Part shown: in pieces, positions 44,207-54,124 of the stretch
How positions within the stretch are numbered: position 1 is the first letter of the stretch
Layout of the letters: each line of letters opens with the position of its first letter
From: VXYL01 sp965200375
GTDB taxonomy: Bacteria; Pseudomonadota; Gammaproteobacteria; Pseudomonadales; Azotimanducaceae
Assembly: GCA_965200375.1 (NCBI GenBank)
Contig: OZ241353.1
Location: 2,418,001 to 2,482,000 of the forward strand
Direction: 5' to 3'
DNA length: 64,000 bases
Made by a program: the position numbers and the translations under genes
The notes under the pieces: generated by a model
What the model was told of the DNA's origin: nothing
Database searches by the model: none
The model's input: only the letters and a program-made list of their open reading frames with translations

Positions 44207-45330
44207 CGCTGGCACTCCTCAAGAAGCTCGTCAACCGCGCGAAAGCGCTTTCGAACTCGGGATGGCACGCCCGTAGAGTACGATATCGACATCTCGAACT
44301 CCCGGTCGGTGTTGAGCATCGACATCGCACGTTTGACTACTCGACGTTTGCAGCCTACAAGACGTTCAAGAGCGGGGTCGGAGCGACGGGCCAGCGCGAC
44401 GCTCCATGCCTCCAGGAGCGCCTTGCTCACTGGTTTGCGCCGCTCGTTTTCCCTATATCGCTTGCGAAACGCATGTTGGCCGAAGATCCGATGGGCGGCG
44501 ATCATCGCCCTCTTGAAGTGCCTTTGCATTTCATCTCTCCCTTTGTCCGACATCTCGTTGATACTCATCATCGCCTCGCCTAGGAAGTGATCGAGGTCGT
44601 TGTCGGAGTACGATTCCCAAGGTTCCATGTGAAAAGCTAGGAAGCGGAGTACGCACTCCTGATCTCCCATGCGCTTCGCGCTGACGGATTCGCAAGTAGC
44701 GACTTGGAACTCTGTTGACGCTGCCATCGTCTTCAGATAGCCCCGTACGGGTCCCGGATTTGTAGCGTTGCGTATCTCCTGCCCATTTAGGGGCAAACCG
44801 CCAGTGTTGATTCTACGGAATATGTTGAACATGACCTCCTTGGGGGTCCCCGGCTCGATGACGTTGACGACTAGCTGCGTCTCGTTGATTCGACGCTGCA
44901 TAGTACGCGGCAAGTTGCTGAATCGGCAGCCGTCGAACTGCCTTAGGTACTGCAACGCCTTGAGAGGAAAACGGTCGTTCGCATAGTCGTGAATGGTCGA
45001 TGTGCGCTGAAGACCGTCAACGACGGACCACGTCTCGTTGTGGTCGGCTGCGACGTAGAACACCGGTATCGGTATCCGCAGCAGAAGGGACTCGATCAGT
45101 CGGCTCTTCTGCGCGTCACCCCAGATGCCGGCGAGGCGCTGGAAGTCGGGCGCAAGGTCGATCTCGCCATGGTTCACGCGGGAGACGAGCTGGTCGACCA
45201 GGAGAGGGGTTGTTCGAACCCTGATCTTCTCAGGATCGAACGGGCGGGTAATGGCGACCGCCTCGGCGTCTTCCTTCTCCACCTCCAAACCGTCGTCGTC
45301 GGCTTGAGCTAGCTGTGGTTCGTCAACCAT
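44200..45330 (-). CDS. DUF262 (ParB-like) protein without nuclease domain
   Basis: 376 residues. DUF262 domain with DLAPDFQRLAGIWGDAQKSR, LLRIPIPVFYVAAD, the DGLQR motif (105-109) and FNIFRRINTGGLPLNGQEIR. No DUF1524 HNH motif is seen in the C-terminal part, which is basic and helical and ends RAVDELLEECQRC. DUF262 proteins hydrolyse or bind nucleotides in restriction systems. First gene of a three-gene minus-strand operon with the ATPase and the unknown protein. Confidence 0.78.
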   Translation of the reverse strand: MVDEPQLAQADDDGLEVEKEDAEAVAITRPFDPEKIRVRTTPLLVDQLVSRVNHGEIDLAPDFQRLAGIWGDAQKSRLIESLLLRIPIPVFYVAADHNETWSVVDGLQRTSTIHDYANDRFPLKALQYLRQFDGCRFSNLPRTMQRRINETQLVVNVIEPGTPKEVMFNIFRRINTGGLPLNGQEIRNATNPGPVRGYLKTMAASTEFQVATCESVSAKRMGDQECVLRFLAFHMEPWESYSDNDLDHFLGEAMMSINEMSDKGRDEMQRHFKRAMIAAHRIFGQHAFRKRYRENERRKPVSKALLEAWSVALARRSDPALERLVGCKRRVVKRAMSMLNTDREFEMSISYSTGVPSRVRKRFRAVDELLEECQRC

Positions 45331-45419
45331 CCTCGATTCCCATGTCTGTCGCTAGCGATCCGCCTAAGTCGGCTTCGCGTGCTTCTGCTGGCAGATCCTA
45401 GCACGGCCGCCCGGAAGCG

Positions 45420-48400
45420 CTATCGGCCCTCCGCCGAAGCCGCCGGCCTTCCCGCTGTCGCCCCCCGCCAGAACGCCACGGTCGCTCGTTTCGCGTTGTC
45501 GAAGTGGACGTACAGCAGCGGCGTCAGCAGCAGCGTCACGACGCTGGCGAAGGAGAGGCCGCCGATGATGGCCCGGGCCAGCGGCATGTAGCTCTCGCCG
45601 GAGCCGCCGACGCGCACGTCGCCCACCGCCAGCGGGACGAGGCCGGCGACGGTGGTGCAGGCGGTCATGACGATGGGCCGCAGGCGGTCGCGGCCGGCCT
45701 GGACGATGGCGTCCTGCCGGGTGGCGCCTTGCCGCTGCAACTGGAATACGCGATTCAAGAGCACGATGCCGTTGTTCACCACGATGCCGGCCAAGAGCAC
45801 CATGCCGATCATCGCCATCATAGTGAGCGGCGTGCCCGTTGCCCACAGGAACAGCATCACCCCTACGGCCGAGTAGACGATGGCGAACAGCATGACGCTG
45901 GGGAACAGGATGGATTCGAACAGCGCCGCCATCAGCATGTACACCAGCAGGATGGCGACGCCGATGACCACGAGCATCTCGCGGAACTGGGCGTCCTCGT
46001 CTTCGAAGTCGCGGCCCATTTCCCAGCGATAGCCCGGCGGCAGCGCGAAGTTCGCCATCACGGCTTCCACCTGCTGCCGGGCCGCCATCGGCGCTGCGTC
46101 CTTGAGAGAAAACTCCACCGTTACGGTGGTCTCCCGGTTCTCGCGCCGAACGCTGCGCAGCGCCGGGCGGAACTCCAGGCTGGCGACCGCTTCCAAGGGC
46201 ACGGTGTCCTGCACGGTTGCGTTTGGCGGCGGCTGAGCGGTGCCCGGCGGCGGCTGTGCGGCGTTCGGCGTCGCCGAGCCCGACGCCGTCTGGCTGGGCA
46301 CGAAGATCGGCAGACGGCGCAGGTCCTCGAGGCGCACGTCCTTGCGATCCTTGATCTCCAAGAACACCGCGTCTTCCCAGCCGCCTTGGTCCAGACCGCG
46401 CCGCAACTGGGTGCCCGCCAAGGTGACGGCGATGGTGCGGGCCACCTGGGTGGCGGTGATGCCGAGGCGGCTGGCCTGCTCCTCCTTGAGCACCACGGCA
46501 AGCTCCTGGGTGCCGGAGGAAGCCTGGGTGTGGACGTTGCCGAGAATGGGCAGCCGTTCGAGAACGGCGATCACATCCTCGGAGATCCGCAAGAGCTGCT
46601 CCGTGGAATCGCCGGTCAGGCGCACGCCCATGCCGCCGTCGCCGTCGCGGTAGCGACGGTGCCGGCCTTTGGAGCGGAAGTAGAAGTTGACGTTCGGTAT
46701 TGCCGGCATCATTTCCAGGATGCGCTCCTGCACCACGGACGCCGAGTAGCGCCCGTCTTCGCGCATGGCCATGTAGATGCGCCCTCGGTCCGAATCGAAC
46801 CGGGTGGAAATGTCGCCGATGCCAAGTTCGTCGCGGCTTGCCAGAATGCGCGCCTCCACGTCGTCCACAATCGCCTCCATGCGCTCGAGGGCGATGGTGC
46901 CGCGCACCCAGAAAGAGAGTTCCAGCGAACTTCTGTCCTCCACGGGGTTCATGTCCACGTCCAAGGTGCGGTAGGCGAACCAACCCGTGGTCGCCAGCAA
47001 CGCGGCCGCTAGGAGCGCCCAGAAGCGGTGCCGCAGCGTGAACAGGATCAGGCGTTCGTAAGCGTCCGCCAGGCGCTCGAAGACGCGATAGCGGGGCTCC
47101 GCCCGGCCGGGCCTCATGCGCGCCAGCAGGGCCGGCGTCAGGGTCGTTGCGATCAGCAGCGACGCGGCGATGGAGGTACACAGCGGCACCGCCACGTTGG
47201 CCATGGTGCTCGACGCCTCCAGCGACTCCATGAACACGGTGGGTACGAACACCACGATGCTGGTCAGGGTGCCAGCGGTGATGGCCATGCCCACGTCCGT
47301 GACGCCGCGATCCGCCGCCTCGAAGGGCGTCAGCTTCGCCGCGCCGGCGGCAGTGGCACCGCCGGCGGCGCCCCGCCGATAGAGCGCTATCGACTCGGAA
47401 ACCACCACGGAGTTGTCCACCAAGAGGCCGACGGCGAGCATCAGGCCCACCAGCGACAGCACGTTCAACGTCAGGCCCGCGAAATACATCGCGCCCAAGG
47501 TGGCGACGAGCGCCATGGGCACGGTGGCGGAGATCAGGCACGCCGGCGTCAAGCGACGAATGAAGGCGAACAGCACGATGGCGGAAAGAAGCCCGCCGAT
47601 CATGCCGTTCTGCGCCAGGTCCCGCAGCGCGTCCACCACGGCTTCGGACTGATCGCTGATGGTGAGAAACACCGCATCCGCCAGCTCCGGGTCGAGGCGG
47701 ATGCGATCCATCGCCGCATGGACGTCCGCCGCCACGCCAACCAGATTGGTGCCGGGCTTCTTGTAGACGGAGACGCCGAGGGCGTCTTCGCCGTTCAAGC
47801 GCCGCTGATCGGCTTCGTCCCGGGGCACGTAGTCCACGGCCGCCACGTCGCCGAGGCGCACCGCGGCCGACAGCGGCAGATCCACGATGTCCTGCAAGCT
47901 CGCGAACCGGCCGAGCGGCCGCACCTGGGTTTCCAGCCGGCCCTGCTCGATGCTGCCGGCCGAAAGGAAGAAGTTCTCCTCCGCCAGCCGTCGCTCCACG
48001 GACAGCAGATCCATGCCGTGGGCGTCGATGCGGTCCGGATCGAGGCCGATGCGCACGTACTGCTCGGCGGCGCCGAACAGGTGTACCGAGTTCACGCCGT
48101 GTACCCGTTCGAGCACCGTGCGCACGCGGGCGTCCAGCAGCCGCCAGGCGTCCTGCTGGCCGAGATTCGGCGCCGAGATCACGTAGGAGAGGATCGGCTC
48201 GTCTTCATCGCCCCGGGACCGCAGCTGGATGCGGCGTATGTCGCTGGGCAGCCGGTGGCGGATGCTCTCGATGAGTTCCCTCGCTTCGATGCCCTTGGTG
48301 GCCATGTCCTGGTCGTCGTCGAGATTCATGGAAATCCACACGTACCCGGGGCGGCTGTGGGAGTACATGCGCTCTATGCCGCCAAGGGTGGAGAGGATCT

Positions 48401-48605
48401 CCTCCACCGGCCGGGTGACGTTGCGTTCGATTTCCTGGGCGGAAGTGGAGGCGTAGGGAATGCCGAGGCCCACGTAGGGCTTCTCGATGCTCGGATACTG
48501 CTCGACGGCGATGCGCCCGCTCGCCACCGCGCCGACGATGGCGAGGCCGATGAAGGCCATCGCCACCGTCACCGGGCGGCGGATGGCGGCGCGGGAGACG
48601 ATCAT
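45420..48605 (-). CDS. RND efflux pump subunit 2
   Basis: 1061 residues, HAE1-type inner-membrane proton-driven exporter. N-terminal helix (TVAMAFIGLAIVGAVASGRI), porter domains, the central TM4 motif GLMLAVGLLVDNSVVVSESI, and the C-terminal IGMVLLAGIVVNNGIVLLNR repeat. A Pro/Ala/Gln-rich insertion (SATPNAAQPPPGTAQPPPN) lies in the second periplasmic half. It overlaps the first pump gene by ATGA and so is translated with it. Probably forms a mixed pump with subunit 1, as in MdtBC. Confidence 0.88.
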   Translation of the reverse strand: MIVSRAAIRRPVTVAMAFIGLAIVGAVASGRIAVEQYPSIEKPYVGLGIPYASTSAQEIERNVTRPVEEILSTLGGIERMYSHSRPGYVWISMNLDDDQDMATKGIEARELIESIRHRLPSDIRRIQLRSRGDEDEPILSYVISAPNLGQQDAWRLLDARVRTVLERVHGVNSVHLFGAAEQYVRIGLDPDRIDAHGMDLLSVERRLAEENFFLSAGSIEQGRLETQVRPLGRFASLQDIVDLPLSAAVRLGDVAAVDYVPRDEADQRRLNGEDALGVSVYKKPGTNLVGVAADVHAAMDRIRLDPELADAVFLTISDQSEAVVDALRDLAQNGMIGGLLSAIVLFAFIRRLTPACLISATVPMALVATLGAMYFAGLTLNVLSLVGLMLAVGLLVDNSVVVSESIALYRRGAAGGATAAGAAKLTPFEAADRGVTDVGMAITAGTLTSIVVFVPTVFMESLEASSTMANVAVPLCTSIAASLLIATTLTPALLARMRPGRAEPRYRVFERLADAYERLILFTLRHRFWALLAAALLATTGWFAYRTLDVDMNPVEDRSSLELSFWVRGTIALERMEAIVDDVEARILASRDELGIGDISTRFDSDRGRIYMAMREDGRYSASVVQERILEMMPAIPNVNFYFRSKGRHRRYRDGDGGMGVRLTGDSTEQLLRISEDVIAVLERLPILGNVHTQASSGTQELAVVLKEEQASRLGITATQVARTIAVTLAGTQLRRGLDQGGWEDAVFLEIKDRKDVRLEDLRRLPIFVPSQTASGSATPNAAQPPPGTAQPPPNATVQDTVPLEAVASLEFRPALRSVRRENRETTVTVEFSLKDAAPMAARQQVEAVMANFALPPGYRWEMGRDFEDEDAQFREMLVVIGVAILLVYMLMAALFESILFPSVMLFAIVYSAVGVMLFLWATGTPLTMMAMIGMVLLAGIVVNNGIVLLNRVFQLQRQGATRQDAIVQAGRDRLRPIVMTACTTVAGLVPLAVGDVRVGGSGESYMPLARAIIGGLSFASVVTLLLTPLLYVHFDNAKRATVAFWRGATAGRPAASAEGR

Positions 48606-51600
48606 GCGGCGCCCTCCCGGGCCGGCGCTTCGGCGCTCCCGCCAGCAGGCGGCGCCCCGTCGAACACGTCGCCGTGGATGGCCTTGCGGTCCACCAGGTC
48701 GTACACCACGGGGATCACCACCAGGGTCAGCAGGGTCGCCACCAGCAGGCCGCCGATCACGGTGATTGCCATGGGCGCGCGCAGCTCCGCCGCTTCGCCG
48801 AGCCCGACGGCCATCGGCAGCAGTCCCAGCACCGTGGTGGCGGTGGTCATCACGATGGGTCGAAAGCGCTGCTGGGCGCCAGCGACCACGGCGGCGCGGC
48901 GCGGCATGCCGCGCAATCGCAGCCGGTTCACCCGGTCCACCAGCACGATGGCGTTGTTCACCACGATGCCCACCAAGAGGATGGCGCCGATGAACACTAC
49001 CACGGAGATGCTGATGCCCGTGGCCAGGATGGCGAGCACCGCGCCCACGGCCGCCAAGGGCACCGTGAACATGATCACGAACGGATGCAGCAGCGATTCG
49101 AACAAGGACGCCATCACCAGATACACCAGCACCAGCGCCAGCAGCAGCGCCAGGCGCAGGGACTCGAAGGACGCCTCCATTTCCTCCGCCTGGCCGCCCA
49201 CGCGGCTGGAGACGTTCTGCGGATGCGGGATGGCGTCCAGCAACGCCCTCGCTTGCGTTCCCGCCAGCGCCAGATCCCCGTGTTCCACATGGGCGCTCAC
49301 CAGCGCCACCCGCTTCTGGCCGATGCGCTGGATGTCCGCCGGTCCCGCCGCAAGCTGCACGGTGGCCAGGCTCGCCAGGCGCACCTGTCGGCTGCCGGCG
49401 TCCACCAGCAGGTTCTCCACGTCCGCCTTGGAGTTGCGGGCGGTCTCGGCGAGCCGCACGCGAATGTCCACGCGCTTGTCGCGCCAGGTGAACTTGGTGG
49501 GCACGTCGCCGCGGATCTTGCGCACCACGCGGGCCGCCACTTCCGGCACCAAGAGGCCGGCCGCGGCGGTGCGTTCCTGATCGAAGACGATCTGCAGTTC
49601 CGGGTAGCCGGGGCGGATGGTGGACTCCACGTCGCTGAAGGCTGGGGATGCCGCCATCGCCGCCGCCAGCTCCGCGGCGACCCGCTCGATGCTGGCCAGA
49701 TCGTTGCCGGAAACCTCCACTTCCAAGGGCGTCGCGAAGGTGAAGGGCTGGGGCTTGTCCACCTTGAACTGCACCCCCGGCACCGCGGCGAGGGCGTCTC
49801 TCGCCAACGCCATCACCAGGGTCTCGTCCGCTGGCGCGATGCCCTCCATCAGCACCACGTTCAGCTCGCCGACCTGTTCGCCGCCCCGGGTGGCGGTGGC
49901 GTCCAGCTTGCCGCCGGTGCCGGCCACCGAGTAGGTGCGCTCCACCACCGGATAGTCCAGCAGCTGCGCCTGCGCCTCCGCCAGCACCTGGTCCGTCGCT
50001 TCCAGGCGGGTGCCGGGCGCCAGTTCCAGATCGGCGCGGAACTCGCCTTGGGAGAGCGGCGGGATCAGCTCCACCGGCAGCGCCGGCAGCAGCGCCGCGC
50101 TGCCGGCCAGGCTCGCCGCCGCCGCCAGCAGCGTCGCGGCGCGAAAGCGCAGCGCGGCGTTCAGCAGCGCCACGTAGCCGCGATAGGCCCGGGCGTAGGC
50201 GGCGTCGAAGCCCCAGTGGATCGGCCGCAGCGCCAGGGCCAGCCCGGCGCCAAGGCGTTCGAGCAGCAGCACCGTGGCGCGAATCGCCCCCCGCAGCGGC
50301 GCCGCGGCGAGGCGCCGCCAGCCGAGGGGGCCCGACGCAGTGGGCGCTGCCGGCGAGGACCGCTCGTTGGCGGCGCCGGTACCGACGCCGATGGCCGCCA
50401 GCATGGGAATCAGCGTGAACGCCAGCAGCAGCGACGCCACCAGCGCGAAGGTGACGGTGAGCGCCTGGTCCCGGAACAGCTGTCCGGCAACGCCTTCCAC
50501 GAACGCCAGCGGCAGGAACACGGCGATGGTGGTGAGGGTGGAGGCGAGCACGGCCCCGGCCACTTCGCTCGCGCCCCGGCCGGCGGCGGCCGGCAGCGAC
50601 AAGCGGGCGTCGCTCTCGCGGTAGCGGGCGATGTTCTCCAACACCACGATGGCGTTGTCCATCAGCATCCCCACCGCCAGCGCGATGCCGCCGAGGCTCA
50701 TGATGTTGAGGGTGATGTCGAAGGCGTCCATCAGCACGAAGGTGCCGAGCACGGAGGCCGGGATGGTGGCGGTGACGATCAGCGTGCTGCGGGCGTCCTT
50801 CAGGAACAGGTACAGCACCAGCACGGCGAAGAACGCGCCGACGACGGCCGCGGAGCGCACCTCGTCGATGGCCGCGGTGATGAAGTCCGCCTGGTTGTGG
50901 ATGACGACCAGCTCGTAGGTTTCGGGCAGGTCCCGGGTGATGGCGTCGAGCCGCTCGGCGATGGCCGCCGCCACCGTCACGGTGTTGGCGTCGCCTTCCT
51001 TGTACATGGCGATCTCGATGGCCTCGAGACCCTGCACGCGCATCACGCTGTCGCGTTCCTTGTGGCCTTCGCGCACTTCGGCGACTTCCTTGAGGCGCAG
51101 CACCCGGCCCGCCTCCTGGTAGACGATCGTCTCGCCGATGTCCGCCACGCTGCCGAACTCGTTCAGCGTGCGCACCAGGTATTCCTGGCCGCGGTCCGTC
51201 AGCCGGCCGCCGGAGAGATTGATGTTGGCGGCCTGCAGGCGCTGCCCCAGCGCTTGCACGGAGAGGCCCAGCTGCGCCAGCCGATCCTGATCGACGTGTA
51301 CCGATATCTCGTCCTCGTAGCCGCCGCTCACCAGCACCGCGGCCACGCCGAGCACCGGATCGAGACGCTTCTTCACCACGTCCTCGGCGAAGCGGCGCAG
51401 TTCCTGCAGCGCCGCTGCGTCCTCGTCCTGCAGCGCCGCTGCGTCCTCGTCCTGCAGCGCCGCTGCGTCCTCGTCCTGCAGCGCCGCGGCGTCCTCCCCC
51501 GAAGGCCGTCGCAGCACGATGGCGGCGCGCACGATGGGGTCCAGGTTCGGGTTCAGGCGCAGGATGGAGGGGCGTTCGACGTCCAGCGGCAGCTGCGCGA

Positions 51601-51940
51601 GGTCCAGCTTTTCCCGCACCTCCACCGCGGCGCCGTTCATGTCCGTGCCCCAGGCGAACTCCAGCACCAGGTCCGAGCGTTCGGCGGCGGAAATGGAGTG
51701 CATCCGGCGCAGGCCGTTGATGACGCCTACGCGCTCTTCCAGGCGGCGCGTGATCTGCTCTTCCACTTCCGCCGGCGCCGCGCCCTCGAAGTCCGTGCGC
51801 ACGGTGAGCGTGGGGTAGGCGAGCTCCGGCAGCAGGTTGAGGCCCAGCCTGTCCAGCGACAGCGAGCCGAACAGCGCCACAGCCAGCGTCGCCATCGCCA
51901 CCGTGACGCGGCGGGAAATGGCGGTGGCGACGATGCTCAC
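48602..51940 (-). CDS. RND efflux pump subunit 1
   Basis: 1112 residues. HAE1-type exporter with the N-terminal segment RRVTVAMATLAVALFG, TM4 motif GGIALAVGMLMDNAIVVLEN and C-terminal GAILLVGIVVNNAIVLVDRV. In the first porter domain (about 148-180) an expanded Asp/Glu-Ala repeat, four copies of D-E-D-A-A-A-L-Q, is inserted. Follows the adaptor gene by 103 bp and is coupled to subunit 2. Efflux substrate unknown. Confidence 0.88.
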   Translation of the reverse strand: MSIVATAISRRVTVAMATLAVALFGSLSLDRLGLNLLPELAYPTLTVRTDFEGAAPAEVEEQITRRLEERVGVINGLRRMHSISAAERSDLVLEFAWGTDMNGAAVEVREKLDLAQLPLDVERPSILRLNPNLDPIVRAAIVLRRPSGEDAAALQDEDAAALQDEDAAALQDEDAAALQELRRFAEDVVKKRLDPVLGVAAVLVSGGYEDEISVHVDQDRLAQLGLSVQALGQRLQAANINLSGGRLTDRGQEYLVRTLNEFGSVADIGETIVYQEAGRVLRLKEVAEVREGHKERDSVMRVQGLEAIEIAMYKEGDANTVTVAAAIAERLDAITRDLPETYELVVIHNQADFITAAIDEVRSAAVVGAFFAVLVLYLFLKDARSTLIVTATIPASVLGTFVLMDAFDITLNIMSLGGIALAVGMLMDNAIVVLENIARYRESDARLSLPAAAGRGASEVAGAVLASTLTTIAVFLPLAFVEGVAGQLFRDQALTVTFALVASLLLAFTLIPMLAAIGVGTGAANERSSPAAPTASGPLGWRRLAAAPLRGAIRATVLLLERLGAGLALALRPIHWGFDAAYARAYRGYVALLNAALRFRAATLLAAAASLAGSAALLPALPVELIPPLSQGEFRADLELAPGTRLEATDQVLAEAQAQLLDYPVVERTYSVAGTGGKLDATATRGGEQVGELNVVLMEGIAPADETLVMALARDALAAVPGVQFKVDKPQPFTFATPLEVEVSGNDLASIERVAAELAAAMAASPAFSDVESTIRPGYPELQIVFDQERTAAAGLLVPEVAARVVRKIRGDVPTKFTWRDKRVDIRVRLAETARNSKADVENLLVDAGSRQVRLASLATVQLAAGPADIQRIGQKRVALVSAHVEHGDLALAGTQARALLDAIPHPQNVSSRVGGQAEEMEASFESLRLALLLALVLVYLVMASLFESLLHPFVIMFTVPLAAVGAVLAILATGISISVVVFIGAILLVGIVVNNAIVLVDRVNRLRLRGMPRRAAVVAGAQQRFRPIVMTTATTVLGLLPMAVGLGEAAELRAPMAITVIGGLLVATLLTLVVIPVVYDLVDRKAIHGDVFDGAPPAGGSAEAPAREGAA
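51404..51499. repeat. Four 24-bp tandem repeats inside RND subunit 1
   Basis: Units of 24 bp beginning CTGCAGCGCCGCTGCG lie at 51404-51427, 51428-51451, 51452-51475 and 51476-51499. The first three are identical and the last differs at its end. They encode, on the minus strand, repeats of the octapeptide D-E-D-A-A-A-L-Q in the periplasmic porter domain. Perfect identity implies recent expansion, and copy number probably varies between strains. Confidence 0.9.
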
Positions 51941-52043
51941 GGGCCCGTTGCTTCAGTCGCGTTGGCAAGGGGAATCGCGTCGATCGGCGCAAGTGCGCCG
52001 ATCCGCCGGATTCGGCGGTGCTTGAGCGGACCGGCCTGGGGCT

Positions 52044-53267
52044 TCAGGGCGTGCTGGCCACTACGCGCACCGGCGCGCCTTCCCGCAGGCCGTCCTGGCC
52101 GCTGGCCACGATGGTCTCCCCGGCGGCTACCCCGTCGACGATCTCGATGTTGCCGTCGGAGACGTAGCCGGTGGCCACTTGGCGGCGGGCCGCGACGCCG
52201 TCCTCGATCACGAACAGGCTGCTCTGGTCGCGCAGCGCCACCACCGCTTCGAGGGGCGCGAGCAGCGCGTTCTCGCGGCGGTCCACGCGCACGTCCACGC
52301 GCACGAACATTCCCGGCTTCAGCCGCCCGTCGTTGTTGTCGAGGGACACGGTCACGCGAAAGGTGCCGGAGTTGGCATCCACCTCCGGGGCCACCCGGGC
52401 GACGCTGCCGGCGAAGGGCGCCTCGGGCAGCGCATCCACCTGCACCCGGGCGTGCTGGCCGGGGCGAATGCGGCCGATCTCCCGCTCCGGCACGTTCAGG
52501 ATGGCCTCGATGTTGCGCAAGCGCTTCATCTCGAAGGCCGGTTCGTTCGGGTTCAGGGTGTGTCCCACCTTCACATGGCGGCGGGTCACCACGCCGTCCA
52601 GCGGCGCTCGAATGGTCGCTTCCCGCAGCTCGTACTCGCGCACCGCCAGGTTGGCCTTCTCGGCCTCGTAGTTGTAGTGGGCGGTGTCGAAGTCGTTGGG
52701 GGAGATCATCTTGGCGTCGTGCATCCGCGTGGCCCGTTCGTAGGCGGCGCGCAAGCTCTCGAGCTGGGTCTGGGAACGGGCCACTTCCAGCGCCAGGCGC
52801 TCGGTCTCCAGCTGCGCCAAGGGGTCGTTCTGGCGAACGGCGTCCCCCTCCTCAACGAAGATCGCCTCGACGATGCCCCGGGTGCGGGCCACTACGGCGG
52901 CCTCCTCGGCCGCGGTGAGATTGGTGGCGCCGCGGAAGTAGGCGTCCACCACGCCGCGCCGCACTTTGGCAGTCGCCACCGGCACGGCGGGCCGCTCCGC
53001 CGCCCGCTGCCGCGCGGCCATGTCTCGAAACCGGGCGGCGCGCCCCTCTGTGGTAGCCGGCCTGGCGTTGGCGCTGGGTTTGGCTTTGGCGTCGGCGGTG
53101 GGGTTGGCGTCGGCCTTGGTGCCTTGGGCACTCGCTGTTTGGTTGACGTCCCCCTCGAGCCGCGCTTCTGCCGCGGTCTGGTCGCAGCCAGCTAGGACGG
53201 CAGCGGTTGCGAGGGCCATGGCAACGAGCACTGCCTTCATTCCGGTCGAATCCGCTTGCTCATTCAT
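52044..53267 (-). CDS. RND periplasmic adaptor (membrane fusion protein)
   Basis: 407 residues. Lipoprotein-type signal (VAMALATAAVLAGC), then a low-complexity Ala/Lys/Asn linker (about 40-85), a barrel-sandwich half-motif (GIVEAIFVEEGDAVRQNDPL), an alpha hairpin (LALEVARSQTQLESLRAAYE), IRAPLDGVVTRRHVKVG, and the beta-barrel and membrane-proximal domains. Links the RND pumps to an outer-membrane channel not encoded here. ATG 53267 chosen; an inner ATG at 53240 is possible. Confidence 0.85.
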   Translation of the reverse strand: MNEQADSTGMKAVLVAMALATAAVLAGCDQTAAEARLEGDVNQTASAQGTKADANPTADAKAKPSANARPATTEGRAARFRDMAARQRAAERPAVPVATAKVRRGVVDAYFRGATNLTAAEEAAVVARTRGIVEAIFVEEGDAVRQNDPLAQLETERLALEVARSQTQLESLRAAYERATRMHDAKMISPNDFDTAHYNYEAEKANLAVREYELREATIRAPLDGVVTRRHVKVGHTLNPNEPAFEMKRLRNIEAILNVPEREIGRIRPGQHARVQVDALPEAPFAGSVARVAPEVDANSGTFRVTVSLDNNDGRLKPGMFVRVDVRVDRRENALLAPLEAVVALRDQSSLFVIEDGVAARRQVATGYVSDGNIEIVDGVAAGETIVASGQDGLREGAPVRVVASTP

Positions 53268-53415
53268 CTGTCCAGTCCGGGACCGGTTCGACTCCTGCGC
53301 TTCGGGGACCCGCAAGCGCTCGTTGCCGATGCGCGGCCTGCGCGGCGAAGGTCCGCTAGCGCGACAGCCTGTCTCCATCCCCCAAGGATCGCCCGGAGGC
53401 GAGTATACCCGCCGG

Positions 53416-53976
53416 CTACCACCAAGCAGCGGAGCCCGGATCGCCCTTGAACGGCCCCACCACCTCCGGCGTGATCCAACCGCCGTAGTAGTCGCCCCGC
53501 TGCGCCTGCACTGGGCGGCCGGCCACGGTGCAGCGGACTCTGCCGGGATAGAAGGCGACGTAGCCGCGAAGGGCCTCGAACTCGGCGAACGTGTCCAGGT
53601 ATGACCAAGCCACGGGCAACGCCGGGGCGCGTTCGCTGTCGGCCAACCGGAACGCCTCGGCGACGCCCTTCCACTCGCAGGCGAAGCGCTGCCCGGTAGC
53701 TTGCAGAAGGTCGCCGGCCACCTCCGTTGGCGGCAGATAGAAGGTGGGCGGCGATGCTGTTTCCAGGACGCGCACCGCGGCACCGCTGTCGGCCAGCAGG
53801 CGCTCGCCCGAGAACACGCGCACGCGCCGCGCTTCGGCCGCGATCCGAGGCGGCCGGGGGTAGTTCCACACGGACTCCTGGCCCGCCTTCGGCGCCACCG
53901 CGAAGGGCGGCCGGTCGAAGCCCCGGTAGCGCCACTTGGCCCGTGCGGCGAGAACCGCCGGCGTCGCAGTGGCCAT
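53416..53976 (-). CDS. DUF427 family protein
   Basis: 186 residues. DUF427 domain, shown by VWNYPRPPRI, VRVFSGERLLADS, FYLPPTEVAGDLLQA, and AWSYLDTF with GYVAFYPGRV at the end of the fold. The family has a small beta-rich fold and no settled function. The C-terminus adds QRGDYYGGWITPEVVGPFKG, common in longer members. ATG 53976 has GGAG eight bases upstream. Divergent from the dehydrogenase gene. Confidence 0.82.
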   Translation of the reverse strand: MATATPAVLAARAKWRYRGFDRPPFAVAPKAGQESVWNYPRPPRIAAEARRVRVFSGERLLADSGAAVRVLETASPPTFYLPPTEVAGDLLQATGQRFACEWKGVAEAFRLADSERAPALPVAWSYLDTFAEFEALRGYVAFYPGRVRCTVAGRPVQAQRGDYYGGWITPEVVGPFKGDPGSAAWW

Positions 53977-54124
53977 TTCTCGTTCTCCTATACGGCTGCG
54001 TTGCGGCACTTGGTCGTCCGGCGCCACCTGCCAGCTAGCTGGTCCACAGTGCCACCGGCCTCCTCGGCGGATGCTGCTACATTACGCGCCCGCTCCCCAG
54101 GCCACACGGCGACAGGCACGATCC

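Larger units (their letters stand above)
42078..45330 (-). other. Accessory island 2 (three coupled genes)
   Basis: A compact minus-strand unit placed exactly between the frameshifted dctM (ends 42069) and the RND operon (ends 45420). Base composition is lower in GC than both sides. Overlaps of seven and four bp couple all three genes, which points to one complex. No mobility gene or clear target repeat was seen. Confidence 0.6.

Noticed and set aside
51404..51499. CRISPR-like array
   Set aside because: Repeats are directly adjacent with no spacers and are in frame inside a pump gene.
45420..51992. A single open frame of about 2190 codons over both RND genes
   Set aside because: Its upstream part is a wrong frame of subunit 1. 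The real second pump starts at 48605 with M-I-V-S-R-A-A and the ATGA overlap.
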